From Ascaris suum (taxonomy: Eukaryota > Nematoda > Chromadorea > Rhabditida > Ascarididae): DNA of 64,000 bases. The position numbers were made by a program, and so were the translations under genes. The stretch covers positions 10,126,322 through 10,190,321 of the forward strand of contig CM024173.1 of the NCBI GenBank assembly GCA_013433145.1, written 5' to 3'. Below, piece after piece: positions 10,520 through 22,639 of the stretch; the stretch's first letter is position 1, and each line of letters begins with the position of its first letter. The notes under the pieces were generated by a model that saw only the letters and a program-made list of their open reading frames with translations, did no database searches and was not told the origin of the DNA.

Positions 10520-13134
10520 GTAATGAGTTTCGTGAGTATTCGGCTATGATGAAACAGTAATTAGTTCTCCCAAATTATCAAGGAGACTTTTGCTTTCTTT
10601 AAGAAAGCCTATTGGAGAAGGTAAAGGAAAAGACGATGAAAGATGCGAAAAAGTCGATTGGAACGTCATTTGCTGAGACATAGCGCGGATATTGTATCAG
10701 TGATATGTTTGCTGTGACTATTATTCATTTTTGGGTTTGAAGACTTTATTCGGGTAGCGCGATGCGCATACAGGTAAATAAGCTTACTTGAAAATCCTGA
10801 GTAGCTTTGGGTTTAACGAAATGCCGATATGCAGAGTGGCAACTGAATCAGATGCAAATGTGGTATGCGTTTTAAAAAAGAATATGAGGTGCTGCGCTTT
10901 AAAAAAAAAAACACTGGCGGCGAAGAGAAAACGGCCATGAGCACTTCACGTTTACGGTAAACCTAGCAGCTGAGGAGGTGAAAAGTTGAGGAGCTTCATG
11001 TATGATCTCCCAAAAGAGTCAGTTGCATAGCTCATACAGTGGAATTGGCGCTAGCAGACGGACAGAAAGCAACCGAGTGCTGTGGAAGAGTCTCACGAGA
11101 TGGTTCATGAAAATACATCTTAGCTGCAGAAATTTTTCTTACAAAGTCAGGAAGGAACTTAATGATGCACAACGGTATTTGTTGGAATTCTTTCTAATAC
11201 GCTATGAAGCGCTGCCTCCGCGTTAAAGGCGAAGTTGCTGAGTACTTTTGTTGGAAGACTTGAAATAAACGGAATCTAGGGTCCGCTTCGTGGGAAGTTC
11301 ATTTTTAACAGACACAATATTGCCTTTTAAACGGTCGAAGTAAAAGAAAAGAAAAATTATTGGTTTTCAGAAACCTGACGGCCATTTTCCTTGCTAGCTC
11401 TGCAATGAAAATTCATAAGCATTGCAAGATGTAATACTATCTATAGGCTCTTTTTCGTCAATTTTCAAAGATGAAGCGTTAAACATGTGGCTTTGAGCCT
11501 GCGATGATGAAATAGTATATGTTCCATTCTCCAAAATCAGATAAAATCTCAAATAAAACGAATTGTACTCGATTTTCATCCTGCCAAACTTTAGGCTTCC
11601 CTGTCCTTCTATGAGAGGGACCTTTTTAAATTATCTCTTATGACTGCCTTCGATGTATCAATATACCCCGTGTTGATGCACTACGTCACAGCCGGTTACC
11701 TGGAATGTTTAAAACTATGAGCGAATAGAATGACGATTTATGGTTCTTTTTCGCATCACTTCAATTCTTCACTTATTCAGGCGTTTCGTTTCTTTCTTAC
11801 TTAATTCGATGATATCTGTCATTGAAGTGATTTGTCAGGCTGCTCGCACTGAAACCAAAATGTCTGCCCAACTCTTGTTTCAACAGAAAAACAAAATAGA
11901 GACACAAAGAGGCAAATAAAGAATTGAGGGCAGCAGCAACTCGCTTGTGCAATACCTTCAAAAAACAATAACGATGTAAGCAGGCTCATGTACAGAACTG
12001 TATCTGCTAAAGAGGTTGCAAGGAAACCCTTGTTCTCTCTTCGGTTTGGCGTTGGAACGTCATATGCATACACGTTTGCTTTTTCAGGCCGATGTACACA
12101 TAACTGCAAAAGGTATAACATTTCCGAGTTTTATTGTGTGATGCATTTTCCAACTCCTTAATTTCTAATACTGCGCTGATTTGAAAAAAAAAATGCTTTT
12201 TTCAAAGCGTCGCAATAGCCTTAGGCAGGCTAGTTCATTGGTTGTTTTTGATCTTCACCTTCCATGTATCCTTGTCTCCCTAAATTATCATTTCCTATCT
12301 CCATATAAAGCATTCCTCTGAAAACAAGTTGCTTTCAAGTGCAAGTCGTCGGTACGCAGCAATGCGGTGGTGCCTATATGGCAAGTCTTTCGGAAATACA
12401 AAAGAGAGTAAGATACGTTTATATGAGATATGTCCGAACGATCCGTCTTTGCTATTCTAATTCGTCGACACATGCGTTTGATGGAAAATGACTTGTTTCG
12501 AAGCTCGTTTCTAAATCTTGCTTTTATCGCTTCTGCAGCGATGATACTGTCCTGTCTAACGCTCCGGACACTTTTGCTTTATTATATGGATTAATGAGTT
12601 ATGAATTTGTGTTTTTTACGGTTAGTATTGTGTTGTACGATTTTGAATTTATTTTTGTCGTCCATTTCATACATATTAGAAAACCAGAGGTACGGTTAGT
12701 GCTGTACGAACAGAAATATTGCATATTTTTAAAACTAAAAATGCTCAGCTAAAATATTCCACCAAACTTAAAGCCATAACTGCTCTAGCGACTACCGTAC
12801 ATTCTAGTTTTACAAGATTACCATAAATGCAGTATTTGTCACTTCTCACTTCTTAGAGGGCTATGAACTATATTATCGTGGTAATAATTTCTGTAAGATG
12901 GCCACAGCGATCATTGTGCCAAGTGACCAAACAGGAGTTGAGATTTCTTTATTCAGCGTTGAAAGCAAAACCCTTCATGCTTGTTACTTTGCAAGACCGA
13001 ACTAGTTCATTCGATCGAACCAAAACGCAATTCATCTAATATGAACAGATTTTTGGGCTGGTTTACACACGTCAATTATGTTCTTGCTTGGCCTTTATGT
13101 GAATATCTGGCTCCTTTATTTCACCTCATTATTA
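10520..13134. other. Stretch without a supported gene
   Basis: Several isolated 60-100 codon frames occur, for example minus 11819-12121 and plus 11002-11226. None has paired splice signals that chain to a neighbour, and I recognise none. I treat the stretch as intergenic or intronic. Confidence 0.4.
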
Positions 13135-14610
13135 TCAACACTTTCTTTGCATGGAAATGGCTCTTCCCTTAGCATTCTTGTCAACTAAACATCTACAAAG
13201 CTTTACAAATTCATCAGGTCGTCATTAAACGCAGATACCGCATGAAGACACCAGGATTGTGTCGTCTGCCGATACCTCTAAGTTCCGATTTTCAGCGATT
13301 TCTCAGGCCATTTTCATTTTTCACAATGTAGTGAATGAAATGTGCTGATTTGCAAAATTCGGTCTAAAGAAAATTTTGGCTGTCTTAACGATCTCACTTT
13401 TGGCAAGGACGAGAATGTTACTGGACAAGGTGGCAGGTTGCATCTCCGCTTGCTGAAAATTATTTTTATTTCCATCATCAATAACCGTACGCTCCATTGC
13501 AACGTTTATTCTGTGCAGCACAGATGCCCTGATTACTATCGAGGAGTCCGAAAAACTGCACTCACAGTTTCTGCTAGTTCATTTGTTCCACATCACCATT
13601 TATACCGAGTTCTGTGGCACAGTTGCAGTATCTTTTTGGCTACTGAAATGCCTGTTCTCAAGTGCTGAAGTTTGCGAGAAAAGTGCCCTAAAATGGTGTA
13701 AGGAATTCATTTTCGAGTGTTATGACTTGATCGGATATAAAGATCCGCCAGACTTCAGCTCATTGAGTATCTCTTGCGTGAACTTTGATCAAATATTATG
13801 CATATTAGTGGATGGGTTGACAAACATCAATGACACATATATTGTTGGTTCTATGACTTTCGACTAATAGAATAACGAAGTGCATTAAGCTCACACATGC
13901 ACACCATTCACACTGACAATTGAAACGTTTTGTTCCATTCATATTTCAATGTGAATCTGCAAATAGAGAGTTTCTGAATGCTCAGAAGACTACGCAAGGT
14001 CTTTAGCTTTTTTATAAATTGAATAGGACATTCGTTATCGGTACGTTTCATGAGGGAGAGAATGCGTATCTCTAAACGATTGCTATCGAAACATTCAAAT
14101 GAATCGTAAGGTTCATTTAATGAAAGTATTTGCGAATAAATTATGAGTTTGACATTCGTTGATCGGCACGCGTTTGCGTAACACCCTTTAACTCAAATGG
14201 AAAAAAAATTGCATTTCACAAAAGAAATGATTAACGTCAGAAATATATTGATGTGAAATGGCAGAGAAGATAACCAACAAACGGCAAAAAAAAACCCTCA
14301 TATGAAGTGATACGGTATAATAGACGGCGACCGCATTTGGTGGCAAACAAAAAATTGAGCCTTCAGACGCTGAAACGTGTTCAGCATTTTCTTGTTTTCA
14401 AATCATCGTTTTCGTAGGTTCGAAGAGCGTGACTGCCATTCGAACCACTTATATAAACACTAACAGCTTCCTGTCTCGTGACTTATCGCCACTGTCGTGC
14501 CAAATTTTGTTGTATTGAGCTTAGCTCTCTAGATCCGACCTCGTTCAATTTGAAAAATTGACTTCCATGTTTATGTTGAAGTTTAAATGTAGTGCCGGGG
14601 CGAGTCCGAC
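13135..14610 (-). CDS. Small multi-exon gene of unknown function (model)
   Basis: Minus-strand exons 14540-14610, 14314-14369, 13606-13642, 13398-13452 and 13135-13184 (TGA at 13135-13137) join with agreeing phases. The best signals are the acceptor AATTTTCAG before 13452, the donor GTGAGATC after 13398 and GTATAAATGG after 13606. The product segment is about 89 residues, basic at the N side (FKLQHKHGSQFFKLNE), Ser/Thr/Gln-rich in the middle (SQKDTATVPQNSQAE) and ends RAISMQRKC. No domain recognised and no start found. The exons are short, so a chance chain cannot be excluded. The donor at 14539 (GTCGGA) is weak. Confidence 0.3.
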
Positions 14611-14771
14611 CTGCACAACCTTGAGCTTTACTTTGAACTCTCTCTGTGAGTAGAATTTGCTTCCTTAAGATGCAGGCGTCATATCTGCGCTATAATTAAG
14701 AGGATTCCCTTCCGCTGATCGCCATTCTTTTTCGCTGTCGTAATGTAGAGGAGCATTTTTTTTGAAAACTA

Positions 14772-14924
14772 CCTTCCAAGTGCAACATTATACGAAGTGA
14801 GTAAGTAGTACTACTTCTGCCCAGGTGTGTTTGTCTCGTTTAGTCACTCCCTTCCAAGTGCAACATTATACGAAGTGAGTAAGTAGTACTACTTCTGCCC
14901 AGGTGTGTTTGTCTCGTTTAGTCA
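14772..14924. repeat. Perfect tandem duplication, 78-bp period
   Basis: The block beginning CCTTCCAAGTGCAACATTAT at 14772 is repeated from 14850 without a single difference over 75 bp, and the second copy ends at 14924. The identity points to a very recent duplication (or an assembly artefact). It sits between the minus-strand gene models ending at 15520 and starting near 14610, and contains no open frame of note. Confidence 0.95.
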
Positions 14925-15519
14925 AAAATTGTCTACCAGATGCTTCGCCAATTCATGACATCTCAATCCAAGATTAGAGGTTGCAAAATTTTTTGGCCTA
15001 GACCACTACTGCCGCGTGTTTAATACTGCTGCAGACCAATTTGAAATGGCTTTAATCTTTCAGATAGTGTTTCTGCGGCGATTTTCATCAAAGGTCTTGC
15101 TTAGATTAGCATGAGACTTCATGAAAATCAGTCGCTGCAACAACTGTGATCCTTTCGCTTTGCACATTTTTGATTACCATCTTACGTGCCGAGATATACG
15201 CGTATCCTTCAACACATTCCGCCAACCATTAGTTCAGTCAACCGGCTTGCGGAAAATAATGCTGTCGTACCGGTTATACTGCTTATAACTTAAATGCGCG
15301 ATAGAGGCCTTGAAAACGGAGCCGAATGAAGTTGTCCCGCTGAGTAGTGTACCGTTATTCCTTATGAATATAACTGATTAAAATTTCGTTGTGGCTCGAG
15401 AAGCAGTTAAGGATCTGCTGTATTCTTCAAGAATATCAACGACTGTGGAAACCATTCCGACCAAATAAAATGCAGCGTTTCACCCAACTGTTCATTAATA
15501 TTTCGCCTCCTGCATTGAC

Positions 15520-18356
15520 CTATTGCGTTAGCAATTTTTGCAAGTATTCATCGTGCAGCTGAATTGCGCATGGCTTTCGCAAATCCCTTACCGTGCATGA
15601 CCAACTTTTGCAAAATTCTCTGCACAATTACTTTTTGCCAAAATTTAGGGGTGACAGACTTTTATCGACCAGAGTCAGTTGAGTGTCGCAAAATCAGCTA
15701 CCCAAAATTGACGCGCAGTTGTTTTCGTTCAGTTGTTATTTTCCTTCCCGCTCCAGAATTAACCTCTCATATTGACAGTAGTTGCTCATGCAAATTCACA
15801 AGAGGACAGAAAGAAGAGCACCTTAACCGCGTTCTTCAGAATTCATTGCTGGCAAGAATTCATTGCAAGCTTCGCTTATTTTTTTCCTATTCTCCTCACT
15901 TCTCATACCTAAACAATAAAAAAGTGGGATACGCAAAGCAATCGGCGCATTAATTGTTCCATTGTCCAATCCTTTCGGTGAATGCGGAGGGATGGTAGGG
16001 GGCACAAAGTGAATCCGGAATATTGGCTAATGATTCGGCATTGCATATGTATATTTTTGGCTATGTATTCGGCTATATGCGCAGGATTTGCGTGGTCGAT
16101 ATGCAGCTCAGGTGCTACAACAGCTGTCAAAACGAGCGTTCGCGGAGCCAAAAGCAAACGAATAAAAAATTAACTCGAGAATAATTCAGGCCTCCAAAAT
16201 GAATATTGAAAAAATCGTCCACTCGGCATGTTTTTTTCTTCAGCGTTGACTTTCGGCTAGAAGTCTATTCATTCACCGATAAATTTCACTGCTTCATAAG
16301 CGAAGCTCAGGAATTCATCGTTGCAAGTTTCTTCAACAAAAACCGACCGCTGTAAATTGCGCCAAACTGCATTGATTTGGACTATCTCGCACTGAAAGTG
16401 CGGTGGTTTTTTGCGCCACATATTGAACTAGCTCAGCAACGAATTTCCTGGCTCTCAATGATGAATTAAATTTGAAATACCATTACGTAATGCCTTTTTC
16501 CATGCTGTTTTTAGAATCCAGGAAAAAGGACCTACAATTTTTCCACCTGTAAAATAACAAAGAAGTCGCTTTTCAAGACATGATAAGAATCGTAGCCTAG
16601 CCGGAGGTTTTCTTTCGCGCGCACACGTGGACATTTTTCCATCCTCACCTTACCTGTTCAGCCAGATAACTCTCATCTTGTCCAGTTGATGAACTTCCAC
16701 AATAACTAACAAGACCTGTTATACTAGCTATGTCTAATAAAAACCTCACTACAGTTGGCTGCCTTTTATTTGGTCCGTTATGGCCAACTTCCGGTTAAAT
16801 TCGAACATTGTCCTTCAATCGGCTATCAAATGGCTAAGCTTTTTGGGCAATCGCAAGACTTTCCAGTCCGCTAATGATTGCGGTAATGTGGCAAAGCGTT
16901 AACTTTTGGCGCAATGTGGAACAGTTGTTGGGGTATAAAAGCGGTGAATCTTTCAATTCCACTCACGAAAATTTCTGATTCTGTGATGAATTTGTGACAA
17001 TCACCTCATATAATCCTACGTCACATTTGAACATAGAATTTTCAAAAATTTTTGGGTAGTATCCTGTTTTACTATTTATGTTTGGCGCAACGACTTGTAG
17101 CGATGGCTTTTAATGTAAAAACGGTTGCTAGTGCAATTGAACGACATACTGAGTGGGTGAATTGTGCAGTCGTATATGAAAAGTCAAAAAAACAACGATC
17201 ATTTTTTCTTCGAATTCGTAAAGGCAGATGCCATGAGTTTCGAGAATTGGTGGATCGCCCTTCTTCGCTAATAATCTGCAATTTACTGCCACCAAAGAAA
17301 GTGAAAACTCCGACATAGCTGAAAAGGCAGCACGTATAGCATGTTGACTATCATCTGCATTTTGCAAATTACCCGCATTTGGCTACTGCCTTCTCATCTA
17401 GCCACACCTTGCCACCATGAATGAGCTCTTTAATTTCACTTCTGAATCCCTCAAATCCATCGCTGAGATTGAAATCAAAATCCCATTGAACTTCTTGGAT
17501 TCACTTAATTGAAAATATATCCATGGCAGGTTATGTTTGCCATGTTTCAGGAATAAACCTGTGCAACGAGATATGCTGAGTTCCGCGTATTTAACGCATC
17601 ACTAACATACTGAACCAGATTCCATGAACGCGGTATACTTTAGGGGAACTCAGACAGCCTTCGGCATGGTAAGCAGCAGTCATTTTTATACTTCACTTTA
17701 ATACTTTTCATTATGCAAAGTTTACACTTGATAGCTTGGTTTACATCTCACTTTCGGTACGGAAAATCAGATTCAAAAAAAAAATCAAATTCAAGCTATT
17801 GGAGAAAACGTTTGTTACAAAAAGGAGGACATCCGTTTTGTGATCTATCTGAACGATGAAATGTGTTTTGGGATCCATCCGAGTGAAGGAATCCTTGACA
17901 AAATTGGTGAAAATTGTCTACACTGCGAAAAGCAACGATAGCTGCTATTTTGCTAGCCCAACAGCCAGCGCAGCAGTTTATTGGCGAAAAAATTTTAAGT
18001 TTTGACGAAATGTCGAAACCACATTGCTTACAGGGTGGTCACAAGCTCATGTTTGTTCAAATGGAGTACAATAAAATCACTGTCATAATTAGCAAATAAA
18101 CTGCAAATCAGTCCTGCGACCGCAGTCATTCGGATAATCGAAGTTGCAACAGTTGAGAAGTCTGATTTCTACATTGAAGAATACGGACTGCGAACAATTC
18201 CACTGCAGGCTTCTTTTTCACATTTGGGATATTGCACCAACAACTTACCGTATGCTGACTCGGCCAGATACAACGAAAATACCGCTTCTGGAGCTTGCCC
18301 TCTGTATGCCCACATACTCGACGCTGGCAGGAAGGAAACGCGAACTAAGCTTGATA
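15520..18356 (-). CDS. Seven-exon gene, uncharacterised protein of at least 300 residues
   Basis: Minus-strand exons: 18185-18356, 18032-18100, 17408-17575, 17150-17318, 16277-16391, 15933-16123 and 15520-15558 (TAG at 15520-15522). All six junctions keep phase, and several signals are strong (donors GTAAGCAAT, GTATGTCG, GTGAATG; acceptors GATTTGCAG, CCTTTTCAG, CACTTTCAG). The 300 codons contain no stop, which is very unlikely by chance. Segments include LLVQYPKCEKEACSGIVRSP, DSDFIVLHLNKHELVTT, LPWIYFQLSESKKFNG, CFFDFSYTTAQFTHS and HIDHANPAHIAEYIAKN. It looks like a soluble mixed alpha/beta protein with no transmembrane helix. I recognise no family. The true start may be Met within the first exon (MWAYRGQAPEAVF) or further upstream; an acceptor before 18356 suggests at least one more 5' exon. 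Confidence 0.6.
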
Positions 18357-19200
18357 CTGGTAAGTGGAATGCTTAACTTGCTATAAAGTCCGAAAGTTCA
18401 ACACAAGGAAACGTACGGATGGGGTCACTGAGTATTGGCTAGCTGGCGCAAAGGATGGCCATGCCATCAATCTGTTTTAAGCGAGACAATCTTCCTTCGG
18501 TAGAATTTCTCGCACTTCATAAAAGTGCATCTGCGGAAGAAATTGAAGATGATATCAAAAAGCCTTCATATCCTCGTATTTCATAGGGCCTATGTTAAGA
18601 AATTGATTGACTAAGTTGTCTTATTTTCAAATGATATCAGATGCCTCTTGGGAATAATTTTCCCGCCGCATTCTCAAAAATTATTCCCATGGTACAAGAG
18701 CGGCAAACATGGGATTAGTGTTTTTTAAAACGTGATAGCGGAAGCAGACTAATGCAGGCAAAAAACATTTTCCTGATGTTACGTTCGCTTACTGTAATTT
18801 ACTGCCAACCAATTCTTACAATTGATACCACCATTTCTCGCATACAGAAGGCGTCTGTAGATCTAGTGATCCGTTTAGCTGCAGAAGCCAATCCAAATTT
18901 TTTGACAAACGTACCGAGGTGTTTATGGGAAAGAGAGGAGGTGGGGGAGGTGGATCCTCCACGATTCTACCATGGTTTTGGAGACGGAAAATGTCTTTAA
19001 TTGAAGCAGATGTCTTTCGTTGTCCTATCGATAAACTCTTGCACGGTGGAAGGACGGCGCCTTTGCCACACCTTACAACCATAAGACTCTGCGTTTTCCT
19101 CGCAATTCTCAGCTCCAGCGGAAAAAAAAAATTATAAGGAAGCCGCGATGTATGTTTTGAGACTTAAAACTGCACCAATCAAATGCACATCTCATTTGAG

Positions 19201-21674
19201 TTGGAGAATCGGCTCGAAATCGATTTGGAAGACCGTACATTTCTGGCCGACCGCTATTAACATGTGATCGACGACGAATAGTGGAACTCTACGAAAGAGG
19301 CATGAAGAAAATCCGGATTGCGCAACAACTCGGCATAACGCATAGTTGCGTCAGCAAGGTGATAAGGAGGTAGCAGTTTAGCAACAAAATTGCTAAAGAA
19401 AAATTCGCAATGGAATCCATGTATGAGTTTCAAGTATAGCTGAACAATCGAAATCAATTTATTACTCCAAACAGCTCAAGGCTATCTGAATATATGCAGC
19501 AGAATCCTCCTCAAGGAATCGGATATTTCAACCTTCATCTTAAAAATGGGATCATCAAAGTGATATAGTAACTATGCATTTTAATGTTGAAATAGGTATG
19601 AAACGACTAAGAAGGCTTACAAATAGCCGAGCTAGAAACGCAACAATCAGCAAGAAACAAATTATAGTGATTAAATGCTCAAAAATATTTATCATTTCTT
19701 TAAACTACCTTATGAGACCTTATTTGATTTATAGAAGACAACCAAATTTCGGGGTCTATTGTGTGAGGTGAATATTCATTTCTAGCCTCTTCCACAATTC
19801 TTAGGCCTGAATTTTTTTCCTATTCAGCCAATAAAAAAAGTGCCATGCGCTCATTATTAATTTATCGTATGTGCTACGGGCAACGTTTGATCACTTTATG
19901 GCATACAACGCTCCGATTCAATAGAATGCTTGGTCTGTTCGCCTGGATAGCGAGTTATCAGCTAGCAATCATTTCAGTGAATCTCCCTTCAAAGAAACTC
20001 TTCCACCTTCTATGATAAAAATGCTACTTCATGTGATTTCGTTTGCCGTTATATTATAGCATGTAAGGAAAATGGGAAGTAGGTCGCCTTTCTTTCAGCG
20101 CGATCGCACTTTCAGAGTAATTTTCTTCGAAGTTGTCAACTACCACGGTCTCGTCCTACGATAAATAATCGGTTCATGGCATAGCCGTAGGATCTTTTAT
20201 TGTATACTTGTGTTCCTTTAATATCATCATGTTTATTTTTGAAAAATCAGCGAAAAATTTACCCCATCCAAAGTAGTGGATGCTCTTAATTTCATATAAG
20301 TAATAACAACTCTTTTTCACCGCGGCGGCCTGGGGCATATCGCAGAAAACAACAGCACCACAGTGATCGTTTCGTTTAAAGCAATCGTTGCGTAATCAGC
20401 GTGAAAACAGCTATGTTGCTTCAGAAGCTTAGGATTTGCAGGTTCAAGGAGACAGGCGTATTAGAAGCCAAAAACTCGCGCACTGCTTCTTGTGCTTGCC
20501 CTGGTGAAGCAACGCATCATGATGTGCAGATATGCAGACATATGAGATACACAAATCTTTATTGGCAGCAAAAGAAGTCGACACCCTTTACGATTGATTG
20601 GTGAGTTCTTTTGGGTAACCACAGTAGCAGCTGTCACATCTATAAGGCTGTCGCTGTGCCTTCATTTCAAGTTGCTCGTGTGTTTTTTGCAGCTGCTGAG
20701 GCACTTGATCGTTGACAAATGCAGGGCGTTTTTCACGTATGACATAAGTAAGAATGTCATATGCGAGAATGAAATGATACGAAAGTGATCTTGTTCGAAG
20801 TTCAAGCCGGGCAGTTGCTCGTCAAGTACGACTAGCTTGCTAGTAGAATCCATGGAAAATATGCGGCGATGAACATAAAGCTGGAAAGTTGAGCCAGCAT
20901 GCTTTTCAGGTATGTGCAGATTCGCTAGGGCCGAGCGCACGCAATGCACCGGTTCTTGATTGTGCATCCTACGGGCTAATTCTGTCAGCGGTTGTTTGCT
21001 TTTCATGAATGTTCAATCCTATATGCCTAGTTTCAAGTGGCATATAAAGATGAAAGCGCGAACGGCTCAGTGCAACAGTTATCATATACTTGGCCTTGAA
21101 ATCCCATGGATAGTTTTGATAATTCTTGAGCTGTTACATGTACCGGAGCTCAGAATTTTTGGACGAATATGTTAGTTAGATTGAACCCGATCCCTTCAGC
21201 TAGCAACTCCCAGTAATTGGTGATTTGGGTAGCTATAGATGATCGCATGCTCTCGAATGGGTTACGTGCATTATCGACTGTTTGTGGTAGGTTACTTCCC
21301 CTTGATGAACAGCAGAATCAAGATTGGACACGGGAGAGGAGATCCGAGAAATGGCCGCCACGTCCAAGAAGGATAGCAGACGGAGTTCACATTGAGTATT
21401 TCCGAGGTCAAGGTTGAGAGAAGCGAATGAAAGCATCCTTCTTGCTGCTGAGATGTGAGATTCTGTGGCTGCAGAGAGGCGCCCAACTGCGAGTATGTTT
21501 GCCGAGAATGTCTTCATTTATCAAGAAGGAAGGTCAGAGATTCGACATCGATCAAATACCCTAATCGATAGCAACTGGCGCTCCGTCGGCGGCAAATGCG
21601 TCATGATAAAGAGTTTACCTGGAATGAGCGTCTTTCGGTTCAGAAGGATGTATGACTGCAAAGCTGACACTTGA
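19201..21674 (+). CDS. Pax-type transcription factor with N-terminal paired subdomain only (npax-like), 5' incomplete
   Basis: Exons about 19201-19369, 20442-20600, 21291-21412 and 21475-21674 (TGA). The first encodes the PAI half of the paired domain: RNRFGRPYISGRPLLTCDRR, then RIVELYERGMKKIRIAQQLG and ITHSCVSKVIRR. This matches the Pax pattern GRPLPD..RQRIVELA..G..PCDISRQL..SHGCVSKIL. The next exon resumes with RFKETGVL, equivalent to RYYETGSI of Pax, at an intron inside the conserved motif. No RED half and no homeodomain follow. A junction at 20600/21291 builds FTIDWLLPLDEQQ, a match to the eh1 repressor motif (FxIxxIL-like). Later exons are basic and polar and unknown to me. Nematode npax proteins share this PAI-only layout, and function as a nuclear DNA-binding repressor is inferred. 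The start codon is not identified; the acceptor before the first exon is weak. Confidence 0.85.
20662..21006 (-). CDS. Hypothetical frame inside an npax intron, opposite strand
   Basis: ATG at 21004-21006 opens 114 codons (MKSKQPLTELARRMHNQEPV) to a stop at 20662. It lies wholly within the intron between npax exons 2 and 3 and has a balanced composition (SKLVVLDEQLPGLNFEQDHF). It could be a nested intronless gene, an exon of another gene, or chance. No family recognised. Confidence 0.28.
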   Translation of the reverse strand: MKSKQPLTELARRMHNQEPVHCVRSALANLHIPEKHAGSTFQLYVHRRIFSMDSTSKLVVLDEQLPGLNFEQDHFRIISFSHMTFLLMSYVKNALHLSTIKCLSSCKKHTSNLK

Positions 21675-22386
21675 AGAATGTAAGAAGAGGCTAATGCCAT
21701 GAGTGTAGCCTCTCTTTAGTTTGATCAACATGGAAAAACTGAAATTGCACTGATATTGGCAGGACTCACGGATTCTTGACTCTATGGTTGGCGGAACACG
21801 ACAGTTCTTAGTTGGTGAAGTGATTTGTCTGGTTTATTTCGATAAGAAGTGTGATTCTAGCCAACTAAATATTCATCACATGAACAAGTCTAGAAGACCT
21901 CTTGGAATGACAAACCGCATTAAGTTGCGCAATAATAGGCCTCTGATGCCCTCAACTATTCAGGGCTGCGCACGCGTTAGTGGAGAATTAGTGCGCTGTA
22001 ATCACTGTCGCAACGTACCGGTAACAGCTCGATCATCCTTTGCAAGGAGTTGCAATTATTACCTCTGACCAAGGGAATCGTCGTGAGGACGAATTATTGC
22101 TCTTGTTGATTATGTTCTTGCCCTTAGTGCACACAGCCTGTCGCTGCATAAGTCTAAGCCCGTTAAAGAAAAGAGCTATTGCTGCTTCTAGACCATTTGA
22201 GGTGCTTTTTTGTTCATCTACTTAACCGCAATGGCTTGAACCAGGCAAAAGCAAAGGCAAATTCTCAGTAAATGAACATGCAAAAGGTCCTCAACAAGGA
22301 AAGAAAAAAAATTTCCGATTGTGAGTAAGCACCACTTGTGCTAATGCAAAGCAAATTGCACACATGATGCGGTTGCATTCAAGCGC

Positions 22387-22629
22387 TTAATGCAGATCAT
22401 TGCTCGCCTCTTGTTGTGTGTTGAGGAAAAATGAGTGACGTGACGAGTTGATTAGGAAGGCTCGACACCAGCACTCATTTCTACTCTCTTTCGTAACGAC
22501 CATCTCGAATTTGACATCTGTGCCCCAGTTTGACTGTCGATAGCGATGGAAGGTGAGGAGAAATTCCTTCCTTCTGGGTCGAGAAGATTCAATGAGCCTC
22601 AGCTGGAACGTCATAAAAACCGAAAACAT
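22387..22629 (-). CDS. Hypothetical exon or small gene
   Basis: An 80-codon frame from ATG at 22627-22629 (MFSVFMTFQLRLIESSRPRR) with a possible internal acceptor (GACGTTCCAG) before LRLIESSRP. The body NWGTDVKFEMVVTKESRNEC has protein-like composition and ends QQEASNDLH. The plus strand also offers a charged frame here (MEGEEKFLPSGSRRF), so the strand is not certain. Confidence 0.3.
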   Translation of the reverse strand: MFSVFMTFQLRLIESSRPRRKEFLLTFHRYRQSNWGTDVKFEMVVTKESRNECWCRAFLINSSRHSFFLNTQQEASNDLH

Positions 22630-22639
22630 AGTGACTTAT

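Noticed and set aside
17052..17520. Plus-strand frames including one from ATG at 17418 (MNELFNFTSESLKSIAEIEI) and a TATAAAA at about 16930
   Set aside because: They lie opposite phase-consistent minus-strand exons of the 15.5-18.4 kb gene; the TATA-like string alone does not support a promoter.
20960..21175. Plus-strand 71-codon frame in the npax intron
   Set aside because: No splice phase joins it to npax exons on either side.
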